From Candidatus Tepidiaquacella proteinivora (GTDB taxonomy: Bacteria; Bacteroidota; Ignavibacteria; Tepidaquicellales; Tepidaquicellaceae), in assembly GCA_013348845.1 (NCBI GenBank), contig CP054675.1:1125501-1189500 (forward strand): a stretch of DNA of 64,000 nt, read 5' to 3'. Below the pieces are notes generated by a model. It did no database searches. It was not told where the DNA came from and saw nothing but the letters and a program-made list of their open reading frames with translations. Shown piece by piece: positions 27,220 to 37,002 of this stretch. The stretch's first letter is position 1. Each line of letters begins with the position of its first letter. A program made the position numbers and the translations under genes.

Positions 27220-28695
27220 ATGACAGAACAAGAAAAAAAACAGGCACCCGCAGGACTAAGGTGGTTTGTTCTTGCCCTTATTAGTCTTGCTATGTTTGGT
27301 AATTATTATATTTATGATAGCATTAGCCCACTTGCAGATTTACTGAGTTCACAACTTGGTTTTTCAGATTCTCAAATAGGTTTATTGCAGGCAATTTATA
27401 GTTTCCCCAATGTTATAATGGTGCTTATTGGTGGTATGATTATAGACAGGATAGGTACAAGAAAAGCATCTTTACTTTTTTCTTTTCTTGTTATGCTTGG
27501 AGCTATAATTACTGCATTAAAAGGAAACATAATTTTAATGGCAATCGGAAGACTGATTTTTGGTCTTGGTGCTGAATCAATGATTGTCGGGATTACCACT
27601 GTTATCGCTGTATGGTTTAAAGGAAAAGAACTTTCTTTTGCTTTCGGTTTAAATCTAACTATTGCAAGATTAGGGTCTTTTCTCGCTCTTAATTCTCCCA
27701 CTATTGCAAAAAGCTTATACAACTACTGGCAATCACCATTAATAATTTCAGCTGCTGCTGGTATTCTTGCGGTAATTTTTCTAACTATCTTTTATGTAAT
27801 TGATAGTTCTGCACGAAAGAAATACATTCTTCAAGCAGAGGGTGGTCAGGACAAAATTAATTTCTCAGATATCTTTAATTTTAGTTCAACAAGGGTGCTT
27901 GTATTTGTTTCTGTTATTGTTTCAATTTTATATTTTGTCACACCAAGAATTAATCAGTTTTCAATTGATCTAGAATTACAAGCTCTATTATTTATAATGA
28001 TTCTTGCTGTAACATTTTTAAGATATAAATCATTTTCACCTTCCTTCTGGTATATTGTACTCCTTTGTGTTACTTTTTATTCAGCTATGTTTCCCTTTCA
28101 GACTTTTGCTGTTAAATTTTTCATAGAAGCACACGGAACAACAAGAGAAACAGGGGGGGCATTATCAAGCATATTAACTTTTTCTGCTATGTTCTTCACT
28201 CCACTTTTTGGATTACTCGCAGATAGAATTGGAAAAAGGTCAATATTAATGATGATAGGCTCAATGTTAATTATTCCTGTATATTTACTTATGGCTTATA
28301 AGGTTAATATTCTTGGATTTACAGGTCTGAGTAACTTATTTGGGGTTCCCTTACATTTGATTATCCCTATGTCTATTATGGGACTTGCTTTTTCTCTTGT
28401 TCCTGCTGTTATGTGGCCCTCGGTTGCAATAGTTGTAGAATCATCAAAACTTGGAACTGCATACGGCTTAATGACAATGATTCAAAACATCGGATTAACA
28501 TTATTTAATTTACTAATTGGATTTGCAAATGATGCAGCAAACGCAAGTGCGGAGAATCCTACCGGTTATAATCCCGGAATGTGGATATTCTCAATTCTGG
28601 GATTCCTTGGGCTGTTTTTTGCATTTATGTTAAGGAAAAATGAAACCGGACTAAATGCACATGGTTTGGAAAAAGGTTCTTTAAATAAAAAATAA
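27220..28695 (+). CDS. MFS transporter
   Basis: The 491-residue carrier has 12 predicted helices and a large central region. The MFS signature loop between helices 2 and 3 reads GGMIIDRIGTRKASL and is repeated in the second half as GLLADRIGKRS. The substrate cannot be read. It follows the metallopeptidase by 51 nt on the same strand, so uptake of the peptidase product (dipeptides or amino acids) is a reasonable guess, not a demonstrated role. Confidence 0.9.
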   Translation: MTEQEKKQAPAGLRWFVLALISLAMFGNYYIYDSISPLADLLSSQLGFSDSQIGLLQAIYSFPNVIMVLIGGMIIDRIGTRKASLLFSFLVMLGAIITALKGNIILMAIGRLIFGLGAESMIVGITTVIAVWFKGKELSFAFGLNLTIARLGSFLALNSPTIAKSLYNYWQSPLIISAAAGILAVIFLTIFYVIDSSARKKYILQAEGGQDKINFSDIFNFSSTRVLVFVSVIVSILYFVTPRINQFSIDLELQALLFIMILAVTFLRYKSFSPSFWYIVLLCVTFYSAMFPFQTFAVKFFIEAHGTTRETGGALSSILTFSAMFFTPLFGLLADRIGKRSILMMIGSMLIIPVYLLMAYKVNILGFTGLSNLFGVPLHLIIPMSIMGLAFSLVPAVMWPSVAIVVESSKLGTAYGLMTMIQNIGLTLFNLLIGFANDAANASAENPTGYNPGMWIFSILGFLGLFFAFMLRKNETGLNAHGLEKGSLNKK

Positions 28696-28740
28696 ATTTT
28701 ATTAAATTATATTTTGTTATACTATAAATAGTGATTTGAA

Positions 28741-29100
28741 ATGAGAAAAATTATTAGAATCATATCTTTTTTAATTATATCAATTCTGGGTATTGTTTAT
28801 TTTGCCTGCGATGACATAAAACAAGCGGATTACAGAGCAACTTTGCAAGGATACGTTAGAGATTCAAGTAATGATAAACCCATAGAAGCAGCACAGGTAT
28901 ATTTAAGCCCTGAAAATTACCTTGCTTATACAGATTCCACCGGTTTTTTTAGAATGACAGACATTCATTTACCCACTACTGCTGCAAGATTTAATATTAC
29001 AGCAATGAAGCCCGGTTATATAACAAAAAGTTTCCCAATTTTAATAACCTCTCTTCAATTAAATAATATAGTAATATATTTAAGACCAGAGGAATATTAA
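28741..29100 (+). CDS. Small lipoprotein with carboxypeptidase-regulatory-like domain
   Basis: The 119-residue protein has a lipoprotein signal with Cys23 (YFACDD). The rest is a single beta-sandwich of the CarboxypepD_reg/CNA-B-like type: LQGYVRDSSNDKPIEAAQVYL, then TDSTGFFRMTDI and NITAMKPGYITKSF. This domain is common at the N-terminus of TonB-dependent receptors and on surface lipoproteins in Bacteroidota; here it stands alone. It lies 45 nt after the MFS gene and may belong to its transcript. Confidence 0.82.
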   Translation: MRKIIRIISFLIISILGIVYFACDDIKQADYRATLQGYVRDSSNDKPIEAAQVYLSPENYLAYTDSTGFFRMTDIHLPTTAARFNITAMKPGYITKSFPILITSLQLNNIVIYLRPEEY

Positions 29101-29148
29101 GTTATTGAAAATATTTAATATATTCTTTATATTTGTATTTTTATAATT

Positions 29149-29220
29149 GCTCCCATCGACTAGTGGTTAGGTCATCACTCTTTCACAGTGAAGACACGGG
29201 TTCGAGTCCCGTTGGGAGCG
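29149..29220 (+). tRNA. tRNA-Glu (anticodon TTC)
   Basis: All four arms fold: acceptor GCTCCCA/TGGGAGC, D-arm GAC/GTC, anticodon stem TCACT/AGTGA with loop CTTTCAC (anticodon TTC) and T-arm ACGGG/CCCGT with loop TTCGAGT. The discriminator is G at 29220. CCA is not encoded. It lies alone between the small lipoprotein gene and a T9SS cargo gene. Confidence 0.97.
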
Positions 29221-29322
29221 CTGGGTAAAAAATAGCAAACAAGGATTATAATTATCACAACGTTTATTAACTAATTATAGAATCCTAATTTTATTATTAT
29301 GAAATAATTAAAAATTATTTAC

Positions 29323-29348
29323 TTGACAATATTTTATTAGTATATTAT
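29323..29348 (+). promoter_or_regulatory. Candidate promoter of the surface protein gene
   Basis: TTGACA (29323-29328) and TATTAT (29343-29348) are separated by 14 nt, shorter than the usual 16-18. The expected start of transcription is near 29355, just before the Shine-Dalgarno GGGAGGG and the ATG at 29378. The same spacing recurs at 59729-59754. Confidence 0.5.
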
Positions 29349-29377
29349 TTTTTTGCAATGAAAATTTGGGAGGGTAT

Positions 29378-32152
29378 ATGAAATATTATTTCAAAAAGTT
29401 TTCCTTATTATCCTTTACTATTCTTTTTGTTTTTTTATATAATAATTTGTTTTCACAATCGGAAGGTGATTATAGAACAAGAGAAGGAGCCTCTGGTAAC
29501 TGGTCTGCTAATAATATATGGCAAAAATATCAATCAGGAAGTTGGACAGATGTAATTACTTACCCTACTTATACAGATGGGGCAATTGAAATAAGAAACG
29601 ATGCAAACATAACTACTGATATAACATTAACAATTGACCAATTAACAGTTAACGGGACATTGACGATAAACTCAAATTTTACTATTAATAATGGTAGTGG
29701 AGATGATATGACAATTTCAAATGATGGAACTGTAAACTGGGAATCCGGGAATATGACATTAAATTCAGGTCCTGCAACTTTAATCATAAATGGAACTTTC
29801 GATATTAAAGAGAATGCTGGCATCTTTACAGGGCAAACTGGTGGTACTACAATTAATGGTACTCTTAAATATAGAAAAAGCGTATCTACTTCTTACCCTA
29901 ATTATAATGGATCAAGTGGTTACTCTAATGATTATACGACTTACGGAAGTAATGGCACATGTGAAATTCTTTCTTATAATACAGCTAATTATTGTCAAGA
30001 TTTTGCTTTCTATGAATCATTTCAAAATTTTACTTTCAATGCTACAAATGCGGGTTCTTATTATTATTCTATCTTTACTTCTAACACTACAATCGCAGGG
30101 AAACTAAAAGTAGAAAACACTTCTTCTACTTCCGGAAAAGGATTCATTTTATCAAATACAACAGAAAGACAGGCAGGGTCGCTGGAAATAATCGGTGGAA
30201 CTTCTTATGTTTTAATGTCTGAAGCAGGAGCAAGTAGGACTTTTACTTCAAATGGTAATGTAACAATTAGTGGTGGGACTTTAATTATTGCAGAAAAATC
30301 AGGTTATACAGGAACGCTCAATTGTAAAGGAAATTTCACTCATACAGGAGGAACAATAACAAGAACTAACGGCACAGCGAATATAGTGTTCAATGGAACA
30401 TCTACACAAGAAATAGAAAGTATTGGAACAAATGGTACATTAACTATAACTTTCAGTAATAATGTAACAATTCCTTCGGGAAAAACTTTTACAATATCAA
30501 GTTACTGCACTTTTCAAGGCACTTCAGGTTATACCTTGACTGTTTACGGAACTTTAGAACATAAAGGTAATGTCCCAAACCCAATGGATGGTAGTGGAGT
30601 ATTAAAAAATGGAGCAAATTATATTCACAATACCAATTCAGCTTCATCAAGGATGATAACTTTTTTTTCAACGAAAGAGAACAACAGCAATTGGATTTAT
30701 AGAGGTTCATCAAGTTTAACACCGGCTGTTTCACTTGCTGGGACAACTTTCGGAAATTTGAGTTTTGAATCGACTTCAGGGACTTGGTCAGCTACTTTCA
30801 CTGGTTCAAATGGTTTTGCAGTGAATGGTAACTTCACATTAGGAACAGGGGTTACTTTGAATACTACTAATACAGGCACAAGTATAGTAAAAGGTAACTT
30901 TACAATTAATGGAACATTATCTATACAATCAGGAAATACTTTTTCATTCTCCGGCACATCTGCACAAACCATTTCAGGAACATCTGATATTACTTTTGAT
31001 AATGTAACAATAAATAATTCAAATGGCGTTTATCTTGATACTAATATCATAGTAGATACTCTTACTTTAACAAGTGGAATTTTATACACCGGGACATCAA
31101 GTCCTTATAATCAAAATAAAATTACATTTAAAACAACGGCAAACAATCCAGTTGAAAGTTTATCGTCAAGAATAGTCGGAAAAGCAGAAATGTCAGCAAG
31201 AAGTGTCGGGACAGGAGGAATTAATTTTCTAAACTGTAATATTGCATCAGGTAGTGACAATATTGGAAATGTCTCAATTTTACGAAAAACAGGTGAATGT
31301 GGAATAGTAACTCATAATGGAAATCAGAGTATTGCCTGTCAATGGTTGGTAACTGTAACTAATCAACCTACAAATGGTAGAGAAGTAACTTACAGTTGGC
31401 TTTCAGCTTTAGACAACGGGAAGAATTTTTCTGCTACAAATAAAGCTGAAGTATGGATAAGTGAAAATGGTATCGACTGGGAACAAATAGGCGATAGTGC
31501 AGATGTAAGCGTGAGTGACCCAAGAACTATAACAGTTAACACAACAAATTTTTCATATTGGGTTGCAAGTTCCAAGGATGCTCCCATGCCAATTGAATTA
31601 CTTTCGTTTAATTTTTCTATTAAAGATAGGAATGTTATTCTAAAATGGATTACAACATCAGAAGAAAATAATTCGGGTTTCGATATTGAAAGGACTACCA
31701 TACCAGAAGAAAAGTGGGGGAAAATAGGTTTTATATTTGGGAAGGGAACTACTAAAAATCTAACCTATTATGAATTTACAGATAAAAATCTAAATCCTGG
31801 AAAATACAAATATAGACTTAAGCAAATTGATTATAACGGAAATTACCGATTTTATTTACTCAATGACATAGTAGAAATTCACTTACCACAGAAGCTCGAA
31901 TTAACTCAAAATTATCCAAATCCATTTAACAATAATACAATAATCAGTATTGCCTGCCCCATAGAAGAACACATAAAGTTAAAAGTATATGATATAACAG
32001 GAAGGGAATTGCAGACTCTTAATGATGGTATACTAAAACCCGGTATATATCAATTCAATGTGAATGGTAGTAATTTAACAAGTGGAATATATTTTTATAT
32101 TTTAACTGCAGGAGAGACAAGGATAATAAAGAAAATGATTTTAATTAAATAA
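29378..32152 (+). CDS. Large secreted beta-rich surface protein with T9SS sorting domain
   Basis: The 924-residue exported protein has a signal peptide of about 25 residues. I start at the ATG preceded by GGGAGGG; an upstream TTG at 29366 lies inside that Shine-Dalgarno. Residues 50-600 are Gly/Thr/Asn/Ser-rich with recurring strands such as VNGTLTINSNFTI and VKGNFTINGTLSI, which suggests a beta-helix or solenoid. The C-terminal part has a fibronectin-like domain (SFNFSIKDRNVILKW) and then the type A sorting domain starting LTQNYPNPFNNNTIIS and ending in ILIK. It is thus exported through the type IX system and attached to or released from the surface. Function unknown; adhesion is a guess. 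Confidence 0.88.
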   Translation: MKYYFKKFSLLSFTILFVFLYNNLFSQSEGDYRTREGASGNWSANNIWQKYQSGSWTDVITYPTYTDGAIEIRNDANITTDITLTIDQLTVNGTLTINSNFTINNGSGDDMTISNDGTVNWESGNMTLNSGPATLIINGTFDIKENAGIFTGQTGGTTINGTLKYRKSVSTSYPNYNGSSGYSNDYTTYGSNGTCEILSYNTANYCQDFAFYESFQNFTFNATNAGSYYYSIFTSNTTIAGKLKVENTSSTSGKGFILSNTTERQAGSLEIIGGTSYVLMSEAGASRTFTSNGNVTISGGTLIIAEKSGYTGTLNCKGNFTHTGGTITRTNGTANIVFNGTSTQEIESIGTNGTLTITFSNNVTIPSGKTFTISSYCTFQGTSGYTLTVYGTLEHKGNVPNPMDGSGVLKNGANYIHNTNSASSRMITFFSTKENNSNWIYRGSSSLTPAVSLAGTTFGNLSFESTSGTWSATFTGSNGFAVNGNFTLGTGVTLNTTNTGTSIVKGNFTINGTLSIQSGNTFSFSGTSAQTISGTSDITFDNVTINNSNGVYLDTNIIVDTLTLTSGILYTGTSSPYNQNKITFKTTANNPVESLSSRIVGKAEMSARSVGTGGINFLNCNIASGSDNIGNVSILRKTGECGIVTHNGNQSIACQWLVTVTNQPTNGREVTYSWLSALDNGKNFSATNKAEVWISENGIDWEQIGDSADVSVSDPRTITVNTTNFSYWVASSKDAPMPIELLSFNFSIKDRNVILKWITTSEENNSGFDIERTTIPEEKWGKIGFIFGKGTTKNLTYYEFTDKNLNPGKYKYRLKQIDYNGNYRFYLLNDIVEIHLPQKLELTQNYPNPFNNNTIISIACPIEEHIKLKVYDITGRELQTLNDGILKPGIYQFNVNGSNLTSGIYFYILTAGETRIIKKMILIK

Positions 32153-32177
32153 TTTTTTATAAAACTAATTATTCAAA

Positions 32178-33482
32178 ATGAAAACAATAATAACAATATT
32201 TATTGTTATTATTTTTTATTTCAATTCTTTTGCACAACCTTCTCCTTGGTCGGAACAATTTTCCGGAGTATCAACGACTCTGACATCAGTATGGTGTAAT
32301 GATGTAAATGTAGGCTGGATATGCGGGTATTCCGGAACTGTGTTAAGAACTACAAATCGGGGTATTAATTGGATTAACCTGACTGGAAATGGTATCCCAA
32401 CTAATGTACAATTGATAAATATATGTGGTTTCCCAAGCGATAACAATAGCGCTATAACGGCAGGATATTTAGGCGCCGACACATGGGTATGGAGAACAAC
32501 AAACGGCGGATTAAATTGGATACAGGTTTTTTCACAACCAGGAGGTTTTATTAATTCAGTATGGATGATAACCCAAACAAATGGTTTTATGATGGGTGAT
32601 CCTGTTAACCAACGATGGTCTTTATGGAAAACAACAAATGGTGGATTGAATTGGGATTCAACAGGATTATATCTTCCACAAAGCGGGACAGAGACAGGAT
32701 ATAATAACTCTATGATTTGTTCACCACCGTATATATGGTTCGGGACAAATAATTCAAGAATTTACTTTTCATCAAATAACGGAATTTCATGGAATATACA
32801 ACAGGTACCGGAAGTTAATTCTTATGCATTAGGTTTTAATATTTTTTTACCAACATCAGTAGATGGATTTTTCGGAGGTGCTAATTTATATAAGACTACA
32901 AATTCGGGAATAAATTGGTCATTAATAAATTCTATCGGTTCAGGAAATTTTGGTGGAATTACAACAACACCTTTATCTACGAATAATCCATTTTTCCAAC
33001 CAGTCTGGTATGTAAGAAGCACAAACTCAATATATTTCAGTTCTAATTCAGGTTTAAACTGGATAATTGATTATACTAATTCAACTAGTACAATGATATA
33101 CAGATATATCAGTCACGCTATACCTGGAAGAGGTATATGGGCTGTTGGAACGTTTGGGAAAATAACTTTCCGCGATGTACTTTACTATTCAATTAAAAAA
33201 AACAATTCTGAGATACCTGATAAATTCTGTTTATCCCAAAATTATCCAAATCCCTTTAATCAATCAACAATTATTGAGTTTAGTTGTCCTGTCAAATGTA
33301 ATATACTACTTGAGGTATATGACATAACGGGAAAATTAATTTCAGTTCTCATAAATAATGAACTCGAAGCAGGGACATATCAAACAAAGTTCGATGCATT
33401 TAATTTAACCAGCGGAATTTACTTTTACAAATTGACAACTGAATATTATTCTGAGACAAAGAAATTATCATTAATAAAATAG
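32178..33482 (+). CDS. Secreted Ycf48-like/BNR propeller protein with T9SS sorting domain
   Basis: The 434-residue protein has an N-terminal signal peptide (about 1-20). Residues 30-340 consist of about six repeats with TTNGGLNW, SSNNGISW or SSNSGLNW and flanking Gly-Phe turns, the pattern of the Ycf48/BNR-type beta-propeller. The C-terminal 80 residues are a type IX sorting domain starting LSQNYPNPFNQSTIIEF and ending SLIK. It begins 25 nt after the solenoid protein and is probably cotranscribed. Such propellers occur in many secreted proteins of Ignavibacteria; the ligand is unknown. Confidence 0.9.
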   Translation: MKTIITIFIVIIFYFNSFAQPSPWSEQFSGVSTTLTSVWCNDVNVGWICGYSGTVLRTTNRGINWINLTGNGIPTNVQLINICGFPSDNNSAITAGYLGADTWVWRTTNGGLNWIQVFSQPGGFINSVWMITQTNGFMMGDPVNQRWSLWKTTNGGLNWDSTGLYLPQSGTETGYNNSMICSPPYIWFGTNNSRIYFSSNNGISWNIQQVPEVNSYALGFNIFLPTSVDGFFGGANLYKTTNSGINWSLINSIGSGNFGGITTTPLSTNNPFFQPVWYVRSTNSIYFSSNSGLNWIIDYTNSTSTMIYRYISHAIPGRGIWAVGTFGKITFRDVLYYSIKKNNSEIPDKFCLSQNYPNPFNQSTIIEFSCPVKCNILLEVYDITGKLISVLINNELEAGTYQTKFDAFNLTSGIYFYKLTTEYYSETKKLSLIK

Positions 33483-33500
33483 AACGTTTAAATTAAATTT

Positions 33501-33562
33501 AGAATTTTTTTTCAATTCATTATCAATCTTTATGGCAGGAGAGTTTTGTCCTAAAAAATTCT
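33501..33562. other. Nested inverted repeat, possible weak terminator
   Basis: AGAATTTTTT (33501-33510) pairs with AAAAAATTCT (33553-33562). Immediately inside the right arm is a smaller hairpin, AGGA (33537-33540) with TCCT (33549-33552). It lies 19 nt after the propeller stop and may end that transcript, though no clean T-run follows. Confidence 0.35.
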
Positions 33563-33736
33563 TAATTTAATCATTTTCATCCGACAAAGTATTAAATTCA
33601 AATTTATATTCTTATCTATAAAAATTAACACCTAAATTTACAACCACAAATAATGTTAAAACAAACATATTACTAAAAATTTAAACTGGAATAACTAATT
33701 AATTGAAAATACAAAGTGAAATTGATATTTTGAAAA

Positions 33737-35698
33737 ATGCAAAAAACAAAACATCCAAAGAAACTTCGTAAAGAACCAATAATAAATCTTGATTTCACTT
33801 TCCAACCTGATAAAAACATCAAAATATTTATCTATATAGGTATAATTATTTTTTCAGGTTTAATGGGTATTATGAATATCCTTTACGCCTTAAAAATTAA
33901 CGGCTACTTTGGTTTTCCATTAGATGACCCCTGGATTCACCTAACTTTTGCAAAGAATTTTTCAAAATATTTTTCTTTCTCATATTATAAAAACGAAATT
34001 GTAACAGCAGGCTCAACTTCTCCAATATATACTTTTCTACTTTCACTTGCTTTTTTTCTCACACAAAATGAATTTATTTTAAGTTATTTTTTCGGGGTTT
34101 TATTTCTTATCCTATCAGCATTATTTTTTTACAAATTATCTTTACTTGATTTCGGGAAAGAAATTATATACGCAATTTTGGTTACTGCTATTTTAATCTC
34201 TGATAAATGGTTGAATTTTATCGCTGGCTCCGGAATGGAAACTACAATGTTTATATTTATTTTAATTTCTGCAGCTTACTTTTATAAAAAGAGACTTGCA
34301 GTTCCATTTGCGATATTTCTGGGGCTAATTTTATGGACAAGACCAGATGGTATTGCTTTAATTGCTGCAATATTCATTGATTATTTAGTTCAAATATGGT
34401 TAAAAAAAGAAAATAAAGATATTATCCTTTTTGATAAAAAGAGTTTAATAAAAATTGTTATTATCTCTGGTGGTATTGTTGGTTTGTATTTTATAATGAA
34501 TCTGATTCTTTCCGGTACAATTTTTCCAAATACATATAATGCAAAATTAACTTATTACACACCTGAATTCAGAAGTCGTTCAGAGTTCATTAAATTTGAG
34601 GTATGGGAATATTTCACTACCGGTGCTTATGCTATTATAATGGCTGGATTTATCCTAAATCTCGCTTTAGTTTTATTCGATACTTTTAAAAAGAAATACA
34701 ACCACTCTTTTCTTTATACAATTTTCGTGATTATTTTCATTTTTATATATTATTATAAACTGCCTTATGCACATAGATTTGGCAGATATCTTATGCCTGT
34801 CATTCCGTTCTTAATTCTTTCTGCATTTTTATCATACAGAGATGCTGCAAAAATGATAGGAAAATTCTTAAAATCAAAATATATTGTTATAACCTTAATC
34901 TTAATTATATCCTTATTTACACTTATAATCTCGATTACAAACTATTTAGAAAACAGAAAGACTTATGCAGAACAATGTAAATACATTAATGATAGACAGG
35001 TTGCCGCAGCTTTATGGTTAAAAAATAATACAAAAGAAAACGATTTGATTGCAACACATGATGTAGGAGCAATAGGATATTATAGTGAACGAAAAATTAT
35101 AGATGTTGCCGGCTTAATTACACCGGAGTTAATTACAAAATTACATGATGCAAACTATAATAAATATATGATGAATTATCTTAATGAAAAAGGTGTATCT
35201 TATTTGGCATTTCTGAGAGAATGGTACAGAGTTACAAATGTTAATCCTCTTTTTTCCACTGCAAATTCTTTACCACCGGAGGTTATGGAAGTATTTAAAT
35301 ATGAATCCGGTAAAACATATATTTTAAGTACTCTGGTAAAAAGCGGTTTAATGCAAGCAGAAAATTATATGTCAAGGAAACAGTTTCGCGAAGCTTTATC
35401 GATACTTCAGCAGGTATTGCCTCTTGATTACAATTCCTCATTAACATACTTTTACCTCGCTATATGTTATAGAAGTTTGAATGATTTAGTAAATGCAGAA
35501 ACAAGTCTTGAAAAGGCATTGAAAATATTCCCCGATTATAAGGATGCTTTGGTTTTTATGGGCTCAATTCAAAAAGACTTAAAAAAATATAAAGAGGCAA
35601 AAAATAATTTAGAACATTACTTATCGTTGAATCCAAATGATGAAATCGCTATTAAATATCTCGAGGCTGTGAATGATTCCTTAAATGCCAATAAATGA
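33737..35698 (+). CDS. Membrane glycosyltransferase-like (GT-C) protein with C-terminal TPRs
   Basis: A 653-residue protein. Residues 30-420 contain about ten membrane helices, with the GT-C type acidic loop LDDPWIHLTFAKN after the first helix and TAGSTSPIYTFL next. This resembles ArnT/PMT-like transferases that use a polyprenyl-phosphate sugar. From about 540 to 645 there are three TPR units (FYLAICYRSLNDLVNAE, then ALVFMGSIQKDLKKYKEA). The ATG lacks a clear Shine-Dalgarno. Its stop overlaps the next ATG by 4 nt. Sugar and acceptor unknown. Confidence 0.78.
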   Translation: MQKTKHPKKLRKEPIINLDFTFQPDKNIKIFIYIGIIIFSGLMGIMNILYALKINGYFGFPLDDPWIHLTFAKNFSKYFSFSYYKNEIVTAGSTSPIYTFLLSLAFFLTQNEFILSYFFGVLFLILSALFFYKLSLLDFGKEIIYAILVTAILISDKWLNFIAGSGMETTMFIFILISAAYFYKKRLAVPFAIFLGLILWTRPDGIALIAAIFIDYLVQIWLKKENKDIILFDKKSLIKIVIISGGIVGLYFIMNLILSGTIFPNTYNAKLTYYTPEFRSRSEFIKFEVWEYFTTGAYAIIMAGFILNLALVLFDTFKKKYNHSFLYTIFVIIFIFIYYYKLPYAHRFGRYLMPVIPFLILSAFLSYRDAAKMIGKFLKSKYIVITLILIISLFTLIISITNYLENRKTYAEQCKYINDRQVAAALWLKNNTKENDLIATHDVGAIGYYSERKIIDVAGLITPELITKLHDANYNKYMMNYLNEKGVSYLAFLREWYRVTNVNPLFSTANSLPPEVMEVFKYESGKTYILSTLVKSGLMQAENYMSRKQFREALSILQQVLPLDYNSSLTYFYLAICYRSLNDLVNAETSLEKALKIFPDYKDALVFMGSIQKDLKKYKEAKNNLEHYLSLNPNDEIAIKYLEAVNDSLNANK

Positions 35699-37002
35699 AT
35701 CAAAGATTTTTGAAAATAATAAGGGAAGTTTTATCATCTCTATTTTATAAGTTAAAACATTTTCTATCATTACTCACAATAAAATTAAGTGCTTTAATTT
35801 CTCACACCTCATTTAAATTTTTTAAAACATTTTTTTATAATCTAAAAGAAGGAATAAAAATAAATTTTAAAAAAATTCTTGATCGTATTCAGACTTTTAT
35901 TCAAAGAGTAAAAATTGATTCTTTAAAGTTTTATCTAAGTAATTATTTTCTATTTGCTTTTTCAGATTTTTATTTCAGCATAATCAGGAAGAAAAAAAAT
36001 ATTTTTATTCTCATATCATTAATTTCTATTTTCTTAATATGGAGTGGATATTATAGCTTATTATATTCAAGATATAGCTGGGAAGGACCTAAACTTAAAA
36101 AAATTACACTACAACCAGGTTTAACATTAGATAACATATCCGAATTACTCGCTGAAAAAGAGATAATCCCAAGTTCTATGCGATTTAAACTTGCAATAAA
36201 AATTCTCGGGAAAGAAAACCAGATATATGCCGGCACTTATTTTATAAGAAAAGGTTTAAATAACCTGGAACTTTCTGTTATATTAACTTCACCAGATTAT
36301 CTTACTTTAGGCGGAAAAGGAAAGATAACAATTCCGGAAGGATTTCGTATAAAACAAATTGCATCATTACTTGAAAAAGATTTTAATATGTCTCAAGAAA
36401 AATTTATAAAAGAGACAGAAAATGATTCTTTAATTAAGATAATAGGATTGAATGGTAAGATAAAAAATCTTGAAGGTTTTCTTTACCCCGACACTTATAT
36501 TGTACCTTTAGATGCTGACGAAAAAAAAATAGTTCAAATTTTGTTTGATAATTTTCTTTCTCAGATTTATCTGAATCCGGAAATTCAACAATATACTTCC
36601 GATAACCCGAAGAAATTATTAGACCTGATAATACTTGCTTCAATAGTACAAGCAGAAACAGCAATACCGGAAGAATATCCAATCATTGCCGGAGTTTATA
36701 TAAACAGACTTAAAAAAAATATAAAACTACAAGCAGACCCTACGATTCAATACATTTTGCCTGACGGACCGAGAAGATTGTTAAACAAAGATTACAAAAT
36801 AGAATCTCCATATAATACATATATTCATAATGGTTTACCTCCTGGTCCGATAAACAACCCCGGACTTCAGGCAATAAGAAGTTGTATAAAACCTGCGGAA
36901 CATGATTACTTTTTCTTCGTTGCAAAAAAAGATAAAACACATAAATTTTCAAAAACATACGAAGAACACCTGCAAGCAATAAATGAAATCAGAGGAAATT
37001 AA
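35695..37002 (+). CDS. mltG: Endolytic murein transglycosylase MltG
   Basis: The 435-residue inner-membrane enzyme cuts nascent glycan strands and ends their elongation. The LysM-like and catalytic domains start near residue 135; the catalytic Glu321 lies in IVQAETAIPEEYP, followed by INRLKKNIKLQADPTIQY and YNTYIHNGLPPGPINNPG, both MltG signatures. A single membrane segment (about 101-120) is preceded by about 100 residues rich in Lys, Phe and Leu, much longer than in E. coli MltG. Translation start overlaps the upstream stop (ATGA) and its stop overlaps the next ATG (TAATG). Confidence 0.94.
   Translation: MNQRFLKIIREVLSSLFYKLKHFLSLLTIKLSALISHTSFKFFKTFFYNLKEGIKINFKKILDRIQTFIQRVKIDSLKFYLSNYFLFAFSDFYFSIIRKKKNIFILISLISIFLIWSGYYSLLYSRYSWEGPKLKKITLQPGLTLDNISELLAEKEIIPSSMRFKLAIKILGKENQIYAGTYFIRKGLNNLELSVILTSPDYLTLGGKGKITIPEGFRIKQIASLLEKDFNMSQEKFIKETENDSLIKIIGLNGKIKNLEGFLYPDTYIVPLDADEKKIVQILFDNFLSQIYLNPEIQQYTSDNPKKLLDLIILASIVQAETAIPEEYPIIAGVYINRLKKNIKLQADPTIQYILPDGPRRLLNKDYKIESPYNTYIHNGLPPGPINNPGLQAIRSCIKPAEHDYFFFVAKKDKTHKFSKTYEEHLQAINEIRGN

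Noticed and set aside
32300-33100. Repeated TTNGGLNW-like units considered as DNA tandem repeats
   Set aside because: The copies differ at the DNA level and are explained by propeller blades in the protein; no direct DNA repeat array.
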